Shown: piece by piece, positions 1 to 5,786 of the stretch
Layout of the letters: every line of letters begins with the position of its first letter
Numbering within the stretch: the stretch's first letter is position 1
Origin: Desulfobacterales bacterium
GTDB taxonomy: Bacteria > Desulfobacterota > Desulfobacteria > Desulfobacterales > RPRI01
DNA length: 7,994 nucleotides
Assembly (NCBI GenBank): GCA_020052975.1
Contig: JAGVOC010000259.1
Span: 1-7,994, forward strand
Reading direction: 5' to 3'
Notes under the pieces: generated by a model
Database searches by the model: none
The model's input: only the letters and a program-made list of their open reading frames with translations
What the model was told of the DNA's origin: nothing
Program-made: the position numbers and the translations under genes

Positions 1-13
1 ACGCGGCTCACCA
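1..13 (+). tRNA. 3' end of a tRNA cut by the window edge (possibly tRNA-Lys)
   Basis: The first 13 bases end in CCA at 11-13, preceded by an A in the discriminator position and GCGGCTC, which would be the 3' strand of an acceptor stem. The tRNA-Glu begins only 5 bases later, which fits a tRNA cluster. The matching 5' strand would be GAGCCGC; many bacterial tRNA-Lys genes start with a similar sequence, but the anticodon lies outside the window, so the identity is a guess. Confidence 0.5.
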
Positions 14-18
14 AATGC

Positions 19-96
19 GTCCCTATCGTCTAGCCTGGCCTAGGACATCGCCCTTTCAAGGCGGTAACACGGGTTCAAATCCCGTTGGGGACGCCA
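19..96 (+). tRNA. tRNA-Glu (anticodon UUC)
   Basis: The cloverleaf can be folded by eye. The acceptor strand GTCCCTA (19-25) pairs with TGGGGAC (86-92) with one G-U. The anticodon stem encloses the loop CTTTCAA, giving anticodon TTC, which reads GAA/GAG. The T stem ACGGG/CCCGT (69-73/81-85) encloses TTCAAAT. The discriminator is G93 and CCA is encoded at 94-96. The 5' sequence closely resembles known bacterial tRNA-Glu, including the GTCTAG D-arm start. The gene doubles as a probable integration site: the remnant of a serine recombinase reads antisense into it. Confidence 0.93.
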
Positions 97-450
97 ATTC
101 TCAAAATCGATTCCTTTGGCAATCATGTCAAAGGGTTTTTTATAGACAGGATATAGGTTTCCGTCTTTTAAAGAACAGTTCGAAAGTACTGTTCTTAGCA
201 ATTTAGCCCTTTCCTGATGATTCTGTCTCAAATACAGAGAATAAGCCTTGTTAGCCAGTTCTAAAATACGAATTCCCTCATCATAATAACTCTGATTAGC
301 GTTTAAATGAGCTTTAACCCATCTTCCGCAGTTACTGCTCAAATTTCGTAAAAAATGAGGATAGGCAATCAGTAAACCCGCATCAATTCTTGATAGAGAA
401 ATACCATATTTCAAAAATCGCATGTAGTGCAAAATATCAGTGAAGACCAA
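40..450 (-). pseudogene. Serine site-specific recombinase, C-terminal remnant at tRNA-Glu
   Basis: Residues about 46-113 of this 136-residue frame match what I recall of the C-terminal part of large serine recombinases: NANQSYYDEG, then ILELANKAYSLYLRQ, then LLRTVLSNC and a KKPFDMIAKG-like end. The catalytic resolvase domain, the recombinase domain and the zinc ribbon are all missing. Intact members are about 500 residues, so only the tail remains. Residues 1-45 show no match I recognise and probably lie beyond the break. Residues 119-136, starting with the tryptophan read from the complement of the tRNA CCA, are antisense to tRNA-Glu, and the stop lies inside the tRNA D-arm. This suggests that the recombinase gene ended at an attachment site in the tRNA. 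The fragment cannot be active as a recombinase. Confidence 0.72.
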
Positions 451-546
451 AAGTACACAGTTCTATGTGAACGATCTCATAGAAAATATTTCGAGACGAA
501 ATATCAGAGACGGCATGGTGTAATATTTATGAAGATGAGTCTTGCA

Positions 547-594
547 ATTTTCCACCACAAAATAGACAATAAAGGCATGAAAGTGGTGGAAAAT
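547..594. repeat. Perfect 12-bp inverted repeat around a start region
   Basis: ATTTTCCACCAC at 547-558 is the exact reverse complement of GTGGTGGAAAAT at 583-594, separated by 24 bases. In RNA the loop would hold the AAAGG ribosome-binding candidate (571-575) and the ATG at 577, while the GTG codons at 583 and 586 would sit in the stem. It could be a protein-binding site or a translational control hairpin. There is no T-run, so it is not a terminator. Confidence 0.5.
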
Positions 595-906
595 GATAAA
601 GTCATCAGTGGAATGCTTCGGGATGAATTAAAGCGCTGTCAGGAGATGCTTGACAGCCTTGAGAAAGCTGTCTCCGATCTTCCGAAAGGTATGATAAATG
701 AACGCAAGAAGCGGTATAAAGATAAGGTGTATTCTTACTACTATCTAAAATACCGTGAAGGTGAGAAAGTCTTCAACAAGCATATTGTAAAAAAGGAATT
801 ACAGGATATATTGAAAAAACTTGAACTGAGGAAAAAGTACGAGAAGGAAATGCAGTCATATAAGAGGAAAATTGCTTATCTGAGCAAGATCATACGTGTC
901 AGGTGA
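577..906 (+). CDS. Small basic coiled-coil-like protein of unknown function
   Basis: I do not recognise a named family. From the ATG at 577 it is 109 residues, rich in Lys/Arg/Glu, with no signal peptide or membrane segment. An acidic-basic helix (GMLRDELKRC...LDSLEKAV) is followed by LPKG, a strongly basic tyrosine-rich stretch (KDKVYSYYYLKYREGEKV, a possible nucleic-acid-binding strand-turn) and a long helical tail ending in YKRKIAYLSKII. Heptad-like spacing suggests two helices that pack together. The start is uncertain. The frame is open back to 427, ATG also occurs at 529, and AAAGG at 571-575 is too close to 577 but well spaced for the GTG codons at 583 and 586. It converges on the toxin gene to its right. 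It may be cargo of an element at the tRNA. Confidence 0.6.
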   Translation: MKVVENDKVISGMLRDELKRCQEMLDSLEKAVSDLPKGMINERKKRYKDKVYSYYYLKYREGEKVFNKHIVKKELQDILKKLELRKKYEKEMQSYKRKIAYLSKIIRVR

Positions 907-909
907 ACA

Positions 910-926
910 AAGGAATTGAATTCCTT
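910..926. terminator. Short palindrome between convergent genes, weak terminator candidate
   Basis: AAGGAATT-G-AATTCCTT is an 8-bp palindrome with a one-base centre, followed on the plus strand by ATTTATA. It lies exactly between the convergent ends of the coiled-coil gene (stop at 904-906) and the toxin gene (stop at 925-927). It is AT-rich, with no strong U-tract, so termination is only plausible. Confidence 0.3.
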
Positions 927-1188
927 ATTTATAAATCTCTTTTCTGTGGCCTACCTTGTGAACAGTGATCATCTTTTGGTCATGATTGATATCATAGATA
1001 ACCCGCCAATCACCGACTCTTAACTTAAACAGTCCTTCATATTTCCATTTGAGAGGTAGAGGCGAAATAGCCTCAATATTCTGAGTAAGCCATTTGAGTT
1101 TATTTAAAATCCTTTGGGCGACAGCTTTATCAAGCGATGAAAAGGAGATCTTCCCTTCATCGCTGAAATCCAGCTTGTAATTTACCAC
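925..1188 (-). CDS. ParE/RelE-family toxin of a type II toxin-antitoxin pair
   Basis: This 87-residue basic protein has the length and layout of RelE/ParE-fold toxins. An N-terminal helix pair (residues ~15-37, ending KLKWLTQNI) is followed by the sheet segments PLKWKYEGLFKLRVGDWRVIYDI (residues ~45-67) and MITVHKVGHRKEIY. The GDWRVIY and VGHRKEIY blocks are hallmark sequences of the family. RelE members cut mRNA in the ribosome and ParE members poison gyrase; sequence alone does not settle which applies here, although the VGHR-type ending is common in RelE-like members. The start is GTG at 1188, overlapping the antitoxin stop by 7 bases, with AGGA about 6 bases upstream inside the antitoxin gene. 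The two are therefore translationally coupled. No truncation is seen. Confidence 0.9.
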   Translation of the reverse strand: MVNYKLDFSDEGKISFSSLDKAVAQRILNKLKWLTQNIEAISPLPLKWKYEGLFKLRVGDWRVIYDINHDQKMITVHKVGHRKEIYK

Positions 1189-1391
1189 TTAAGTCCTAAT
1201 TCAGAAGCTACTTTTTCAACAGGAATTCTTTTTTTCGATTTTAATGACTTTTTTAATGATTCCTCGACTTCGGGCCGGAGTTCCAGACCATAATCAGGGT
1301 CAATAAGTTCCTGTAAGGTGTCTCTGATTAGAGACTTAAGCTCTTTAACCGTCATGTCACTGACCTTTCTTTCCTTTACGGCTGTAGACAT
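1182..1391 (-). CDS. Antitoxin partner of the ParE/RelE toxin
   Basis: This 69-residue charged protein lies directly upstream of the toxin and overlaps it by 7 bases, in the usual antitoxin-first order. The sequence has a central helix (MTVKELKSLIRDTLQELIDP), an ELRPEVEESLKKSLKSK segment and a short tail RIPVEKVASELGLKW. This pattern is familiar from small antitoxins paired with RelE-like toxins in environmental bacteria. No clear ribbon-helix-helix or HTH motif is visible, so the DNA-binding part, if any, is uncertain. The ATG at 1391 has a strong ribosome-binding site (AAAGGGG, 1399-1405) 7 bases upstream. It should bind and neutralise the toxin and may repress the pair through the inverted repeat upstream. 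Confidence 0.85.
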   Translation of the reverse strand: MSTAVKERKVSDMTVKELKSLIRDTLQELIDPDYGLELRPEVEESLKKSLKSKKRIPVEKVASELGLKW

Positions 1392-1402
1392 CTTTAATCC
1401 CC

Positions 1403-1442
1403 TTTCAGTCTTGAATATACACTATTTTAACTGAAATGAACA
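1403..1442 (-). promoter_or_regulatory. Promoter and operator-like repeat of the antitoxin-toxin pair
   Basis: Read on the minus strand, TGTTCA (1437-1442) and TATATT (1414-1419) are spaced by 17 bases and form a sigma70-like promoter with a good -10 and a weak -35. A perfect 7-bp inverted repeat, TTTCAGT at 1403-1409 and ACTGAAA at 1430-1436, brackets the -10. This placement is what autorepression by an antitoxin or toxin-antitoxin complex would need. The operator role is inferred. Confidence 0.5.
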
Positions 1443-1528
1443 GGATACAGCATGTTTGATTTAAGATGTTTATATGCTGCCTTTTGCATCAACCAGGTTC
1501 GAAATTCATCAATAAAGGGACGCCAGCA

Positions 1529-1564
1529 AAAGAAAAGGGTTGCAGAGATGCAACCCTTTTCTTT
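1529..1564. terminator. Strong bidirectional rho-independent terminator
   Basis: A perfect 16-bp stem (1529-1544 with 1549-1564) encloses a GAGA tetraloop. The GGGTTGCA/TGCAACCC core is flanked by A-rich and T-rich arms, so a U-tract follows the core in both directions. It sits between the promoter of the leftward toxin-antitoxin pair and the rightward helicase gene. It would insulate the helicase from transcripts entering from the left. Confidence 0.85.
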
Positions 1565-1664
1565 ATAGTTCATCCCCGGTTCGAGACTGTTTCCAATCCC
1601 CCAAAGTTTTTGTTACCATAATACCACCCTGATTTGGATCGGGGCACTCACATAAATTAAAGAT

Positions 1665-1688
1665 AAGGGAGGATTTGTCAACACCTTG
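1665..1688 (+). promoter_or_regulatory. Ribosome-binding site setting a TTG start for the helicase
   Basis: AAGGGAGG at 1665-1672 is the only strong Shine-Dalgarno match near the start of the open frame. An in-frame stop lies at 1653-1655 and no ATG or GTG follows in frame before the conserved N-terminal sequence, so TTG at 1686 (13 bases after the motif) is the best start. The spacing is a little long. I could not find a convincing -35/-10 pair between the terminator and this site. Confidence 0.55.
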
Positions 1689-4514
1689 CAAATTGTTGAA
1701 TATGCCGATCTTGACACATCGCGGGTCGATCGTCAGTACCAAAAAATTATCGGCTTTCTCGAAAAAGATGATTTCCATTCCGCTGGGGTCAAGAAACTGG
1801 CAGAACATGATCTTTACAGGGCAAAGCTTGACGACAAGAACCGCCTGCTTTTCAGGATTGTGACATTCAAAGGGGCGCGTTATGCCCTGATACTGGAGGT
1901 TGTGCTCAATCATGCCTATGATAAATCAAGGTTTCTGAGAGGCGTCCGTGTTGATGAAAAAAAGATACCTCCACTTGAAGAATTTAATATCGCAAAGGAA
2001 AGTCTTCCGTCTCTCATCTATATGAATCCTTCGAACGCGCGATTTCATCTTCTTGACAAGATAATCTCCTTCGCCCCGGAGCAGCAGGAAGCATATCAGT
2101 ATCCTGCGCCGATTATCATCATCGGCCCGGCCGGCAGCGGGAAAACCGCTCTTACCCTTGAAAAGATGAAAAAGGTTCATGGGCAGGTTCTTTATGTGAC
2201 ATTGTCCCGGCACCTTGCGGATAACTCAAGAAATATCTATTACGCTCACCGTTACGAAAACGACGACCAGGAGATTTCATTCCTGTCCTTCAGGGAATTC
2301 CTTGAGACGATGCGGGTGCCCGAAGGCAGGGAAATCACTTACAGCATCTTGTCCAAATGGCTCCGGCGGTTTCCAAAACAGCAGCGTGTTTCCGATACTC
2401 ATCGCTTGTACGAAGAGTTCCGCGGAGTTATCACAGGCTCCGTTGTTGACGCGCCGTGGCTGAGTCGTGAGGATTATCTGACTCTTGGCGTCCGGCGGTC
2501 CATTTATCTTGCCGATGAGCGTGAACTTGTCTACACGTTGTTCGAAAAATATCTTTCTTTTCTTAAAGAAAACAGCTATTACGATCCCAACATCCTGGCG
2601 CACCGCTACCTGAAACATGTCCGGCAGATATACGACTTCATCGTGGTCGATGAAGTCCAGGATATAACAAACATTCAGCTTCAGCTCATTCTCAGGAGTT
2701 TAAAAAACCCCGACCACTTTATCCTGTGCGGTGATTCCAATCAGATTGTACACCCCAATTTCTTCTCATGGAGCAATCTCAAGTCCATGTTCTACAGTGC
2801 TGAATCGATGGAAAGCAGAAAGATAACGCGGATCCTGCAGTGTAATTTCCGCAATTCAGCGGCAGTAACCGACCTGTCGAACAATATACTCAGGATCAAA
2901 CAGAAGCGCTTCGGTTCCATTGACAGGGAAAGCAACTATCTCATGAACAGCTTATCGGAGCAAACCGGCGAGATTATCTTCGTGAAAGATACAGATACGG
3001 CGAAACGGGAGCTGAGCCGGAAGACACGTCGATCCACTAAATTTGCAGTGCTTGTTATGCGCGACGAGGAAAAAGACTCCGTGCGTCAGGTTTTCGATAC
3101 GCCTCTTCTCTTCAGTATTAAGGAAGCAAAGGGCCTCGAGTACGAGAATGTCATTTTGGTGAATTTTATTTCCAATGAACGCGATAGTTTTGAGGAGATA
3201 ATAAATGGGGTTAGCCGGGAAGATTTGGATGGCAATCTTGAATACATGAGGGGCCGTGACAAGACCGATAAATCTCTGGAAGTGTATAAGTTCTTCATTA
3301 ATTCCCTTTACGTTGCAGTTACCCGGGCAGTGCAGAGGCTTTACCTGATAGAGAGCGACACCGGCCACCCCCTCATCCGGCTGCTTGGAATACAGAACGC
3401 CCGGGACAATGTGACCGTCGAAGTGAAGCAGTCAAGCCTTGAGGAATGGCAGGCGGAGGCGCACAGACTGGAGCTTCAGGGCAGGCAGGAACAGGCTGAT
3501 GAGATCAGGCGTGATATACTGAAAACGCAGCCCGTGCCATGGGATGTGCTCACCCATGAAAGAGTACTTGAGCTTTTCGCCCGCGCCTGTGACAGCAAAG
3601 AGATTTCGCAAAAGCCCAAAAAGATGTTATTTGAATACAGTCTTTTTTATGACCACCCAGGTCTTATCGAGGGACTCAGTCTAAAAGGATTTGACAAGGC
3701 AAAACGGATTTTTTTTCTGCAACAGGGCAGACTATCCTTCAACCGGTCTCTGTATGATCAGCAGAGGGCAAATCTCTCAACAAGATACTTACAGGGATAT
3801 GCAGGCAGATTCTATAAAGACATTATCAGGCAGTGTGAGCTTTATGGCGCAGACCACCGCACAGTTTTCAATAAGACGCCCTTGATGCTTGCAGCAAGCG
3901 TAGGGAATACAGCGCTTATTCAGGAATTACTTTCGGCCGGCGCTGATACCGAATTGACCGACAATTACGGCCTGACAGCTTGGCAGGGCGCTTTGCAACG
4001 GATAATGCAGGACAGAAGATTTGCCGCCGAGTTATTCCCCGGAGTGCACGAGATGCTGGCGCCCTCAAGTGTAAGCTTAAATGCGGATGACCGGTTAATC
4101 AAAATTGATGGCCGTCAGGGCGAGTTTCTGCTGTTCCACATTTTCTTTGCTGCCTTGCACAATCGGATTCACCGCTATGTCCCTTTCACCGCCGTCGAAC
4201 TGACGGAAATAGCAGCGTCACTGCCCGATAGCGTCATCCGCGATTACAGGAAAAAACGCGCGTATATATCGGCTCTGCTTTCAAAAAATGAAACGAACAG
4301 CGCCAACCCATACTGCAAGAAACTATTCAAACGAAAAAGAACCGGTCATTATATCCTTAATCCAAATATCTCCATACGACAAAAAGAGGATTGGATTGCT
4401 ATCTACCATCATGCCAATATCGAGCTTATTGAGAAGACTGCTCCGGAAAGCGATAAATATTTACATGCAACTATTCGGTCTCTGACTTCTGATGAATATG
4501 AAGACATCTTTTGA
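1686..4514 (+). CDS. UvrD/Rep-type SF1 helicase with RelE/ParE-like N-terminus and ankyrin repeats
   Basis: This 942-residue protein is predicted cytoplasmic. Residues ~1-86 resemble a RelE/ParE fold (KKLAEHDLYRAKL, then NRLLFRI, ending HAYDKSRFLRG). A full SF1A helicase core follows: Walker A GPAGSGKT (147-154), motif II VDEVQD (321-326), motif III GDSNQ (349-353), motif IV LQCNFRNS (384-391), motif V IKEAKGLEYENVIL (478-491) and motif VI LYVAVTRA (541-548). ATP-driven 3'-5' translocation on DNA would be expected from the family. Residues ~590-612 form a charged helix. Ankyrin repeats follow (TPLMLAASVGNTALIQELLS at 731-750, then AGAD and NYGLTAW). The last ~170 residues match nothing I know. 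No nuclease motif is evident. It starts at TTG 1686, is intact and stands alone. It could be an antiphage protein or a housekeeping-like accessory helicase. Confidence 0.88.
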   Translation: MQIVEYADLDTSRVDRQYQKIIGFLEKDDFHSAGVKKLAEHDLYRAKLDDKNRLLFRIVTFKGARYALILEVVLNHAYDKSRFLRGVRVDEKKIPPLEEFNIAKESLPSLIYMNPSNARFHLLDKIISFAPEQQEAYQYPAPIIIIGPAGSGKTALTLEKMKKVHGQVLYVTLSRHLADNSRNIYYAHRYENDDQEISFLSFREFLETMRVPEGREITYSILSKWLRRFPKQQRVSDTHRLYEEFRGVITGSVVDAPWLSREDYLTLGVRRSIYLADERELVYTLFEKYLSFLKENSYYDPNILAHRYLKHVRQIYDFIVVDEVQDITNIQLQLILRSLKNPDHFILCGDSNQIVHPNFFSWSNLKSMFYSAESMESRKITRILQCNFRNSAAVTDLSNNILRIKQKRFGSIDRESNYLMNSLSEQTGEIIFVKDTDTAKRELSRKTRRSTKFAVLVMRDEEKDSVRQVFDTPLLFSIKEAKGLEYENVILVNFISNERDSFEEIINGVSREDLDGNLEYMRGRDKTDKSLEVYKFFINSLYVAVTRAVQRLYLIESDTGHPLIRLLGIQNARDNVTVEVKQSSLEEWQAEAHRLELQGRQEQADEIRRDILKTQPVPWDVLTHERVLELFARACDSKEISQKPKKMLFEYSLFYDHPGLIEGLSLKGFDKAKRIFFLQQGRLSFNRSLYDQQRANLSTRYLQGYAGRFYKDIIRQCELYGADHRTVFNKTPLMLAASVGNTALIQELLSAGADTELTDNYGLTAWQGALQRIMQDRRFAAELFPGVHEMLAPSSVSLNADDRLIKIDGRQGEFLLFHIFFAALHNRIHRYVPFTAVELTEIAASLPDSVIRDYRKKRAYISALLSKNETNSANPYCKKLFKRKRTGHYILNPNISIRQKEDWIAIYHHANIELIEKTAPESDKYLHATIRSLTSDEYEDIF

Positions 4515-4547
4515 AATTTAGGTGCGTGACAAAGACAGGAGAGGGGA

Positions 4548-4581
4548 TGCACTTTGCTTGAGTTTACGAGGGCAATGTGCA
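4548..4581. repeat. Imperfect inverted repeat downstream of the helicase
   Basis: TGCACTTTGC (4548-4557) and GCAATGTGCA (4572-4581) can pair over 10 bases with one mismatch around a 14-base loop, 34 bases after the helicase stop. There is no T-run after it, so it is at best a transcript-end hairpin. The rest of 4515-4630 shows no gene. Confidence 0.35.
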
Positions 4582-4630
4582 AGGGTAAGGAAGGGGTGAA
4601 AATGTGACGAGTCAGTCTATACTTTCGGTC

Positions 4631-4993
4631 TCATTTCTTTTTTTTCTTAGATTCTTTCAGATCGCTTAGTATTTTCGTAATGACAGGTTCTATAGCAGGC
4701 AACTCTTTTTTTACTACTGCCCATACAATTTTATAATCAATCCCGAAATAGAAATGAGTGATCTTATCCCTCATCCTTGCCATATCCGTCCAGGGAAGTT
4801 CTTTGTATTTTGTCCTTATTGCCTTTGGTATATTCTTGGATGCTTCCCCGATATTTTCGATCTTGAATGCAACAGCACTTCTGGTCTTCTCATCGGCAAG
4901 AAACTCCTTGCGATTCATGTTGCCGACGAACTCTTTTATATACCGAATTGCGTCATAAATATCCTGGATGAAGAGCTTCCATTCCCTCTTCAT
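4631..4993 (-). CDS. hepT: HepT-like HEPN toxin (RNase) of the MntA/HepT pair
   Basis: This 120-residue mostly helical protein has the length of the DUF86/HEPN family. The diagnostic RX4HXY motif is present and complete at R75-H80-Y82 (RDKITHFY). In characterised HepT the Arg/His pair forms the RNase site of the dimer, and the Tyr is AMPylated by MntA, which shuts the toxin down. The upstream part (AVAFKIENIGEASKNIP, residues ~40-56) is also typical. ATG at 4993 overlaps the mntA stop as ATGA, with AGAGG about 10 bases upstream, so the two are coupled. The tail ends in five lysines read from an A-rich run, which may be a natural extension or a site prone to slippage. No defect is seen, so the module is likely functional. 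Confidence 0.9.
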   Translation of the reverse strand: MKREWKLFIQDIYDAIRYIKEFVGNMNRKEFLADEKTRSAVAFKIENIGEASKNIPKAIRTKYKELPWTDMARMRDKITHFYFGIDYKIVWAVVKKELPAIEPVITKILSDLKESKKKKK

Positions 4994-5307
4994 ATGTAGA
5001 CAACCTCTTTCAGTATGATTTTTTTAAGTTGAGGACGTATGCCGCCTTTTCTGACGAGGTCAACCTTTTTCCTGAGAAGTTTCTCCAGATACCGTTCCAT
5101 CTCTATGAACTTGAGAAGGCCCGGAATATTTCTCTGATCAAATTCAACGAGGATGTCAATATCGCTTCTCTTTTTCTGCTCCCCGCGCACAAAAGACCCG
5201 AAGATCCCTATCTCGCTTACCTTATATTTCCGGCTTACCTCTGCCTTGTGCTCTTTAAGGATTTTCTTGACTTCTTCGATTGTGCTGGCAGCTCTCTTCA
5301 TAGGCAT
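4990..5307 (-). CDS. mntA: MntA-like nucleotidyltransferase antitoxin
   Basis: This 105-residue minimal nucleotidyltransferase shows the GSX10DXD motif with G37-S38 and D49/D51 (GSFVRGEQKKRSDIDIL). A third acidic residue probably comes from D83 in KVDLV. All metal-binding residues are present. Characterised family members transfer AMP groups from ATP to the HepT tyrosine. A lysine-rich N-terminal helix (EEVKKILKEHKAEVSRKY) precedes the motif. The start at ATG 5307 has no good ribosome-binding site; ATG at 5301 is an alternative. It begins 23 bases after the stop of the secreted-protein gene, so it may be co-transcribed with the string upstream or have its own weak promoter in that AT-rich gap. 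Confidence 0.9.
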   Translation of the reverse strand: MPMKRAASTIEEVKKILKEHKAEVSRKYKVSEIGIFGSFVRGEQKKRSDIDILVEFDQRNIPGLLKFIEMERYLEKLLRKKVDLVRKGGIRPQLKKIILKEVVYI

Positions 5308-5330
5308 ATTTTAGCAATTTTATGAGGGTT

Positions 5331-5783
5331 TTACAGATAAAAGTTAATTTTCTCTATCTGCAATGGATCTAAAGGATTTTCAATGATGAGGATATTGTTG
5401 TCTATCTTTGATTCTGTTTCTGCCTTTAATAACAATCCGTTTTTTGCAGTCAATTTGCTGATGATTACATCATTGAAAACAAAGCTTTCAGATTCAGCAA
5501 GTTTCACAGAATCAAAACTTATTTCATTTCCATCAACAGAGAGACCTTTATAATTTTGCAGTTTCACACCTTTTATTACTGCTGGATTTGGCGGAGAATA
5601 TGAAGGATTTGATTGAGAAACCGTGTTATAATTTGAAGGATATTGTGTTGCTCCATCGTCGGATGTTGCAGATGGAGAGATGTCCGAGGGAAGTTCATCA
5701 GGAAACTCATTAGTAGTTGCTGCGTGGTGACTTGGCACCAAGGTGAGAAATAAAATCAAGATAACATAATGGGTTCTTTTCAT
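5331..5783 (-). CDS. Secreted S/P/N-rich hypothetical protein
   Basis: This 150-residue protein has a clear Sec signal peptide: basic start MKRTH, hydrophobic core VILILFLTLV, and a likely SPase I cut after SHHA at about residue 21. Residues ~25-67 are low in complexity and rich in Ser, Pro, Asn and Thr, like a flexible linker. From ~68 on, short alternating hydrophobic segments (VKLQNYKGLSVDGNEISF, then FVFNDVIISKL, GLLLKAE and NNILIIEN) suggest beta-strands, perhaps a small solenoid. I know no family for it. The start lies 3 bases after the stop of the TPR gene, so the two probably share a transcript and act together in the envelope. It is AT-rich compared with the helicase. Confidence 0.7.
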   Translation of the reverse strand: MKRTHYVILILFLTLVPSHHAATTNEFPDELPSDISPSATSDDGATQYPSNYNTVSQSNPSYSPPNPAVIKGVKLQNYKGLSVDGNEISFDSVKLAESESFVFNDVIISKLTAKNGLLLKAETESKIDNNILIIENPLDPLQIEKINFYL

Positions 5784-5786
5784 TTT

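Noticed and set aside
15..206. Plus-strand frame across the tRNA
   Set aside because: It is translated from the tRNA itself and then antisense to the recombinase remnant, so it is not a gene.
1448..1479. CAGCAT/ATGCTG short inverted repeat upstream of the toxin-antitoxin promoter
   Set aside because: Six-base arms in AT-rich DNA are expected by chance and nothing else supports a function.
1563..1913. A 116-codon minus-strand frame over the start of the helicase gene
   Set aside because: Most of it lies opposite the well-supported helicase frame, it has no recognisable domain, and it runs into the strong terminator.
2952..3368. Long minus-strand frame inside the helicase gene
   Set aside because: It is an antisense shadow of the region coding for helicase motifs V and VI, with no family features.
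5029..5325. Plus-strand 98-codon frame over mntA
   Set aside because: It is fully antisense to a nucleotidyltransferase with an intact catalytic motif.
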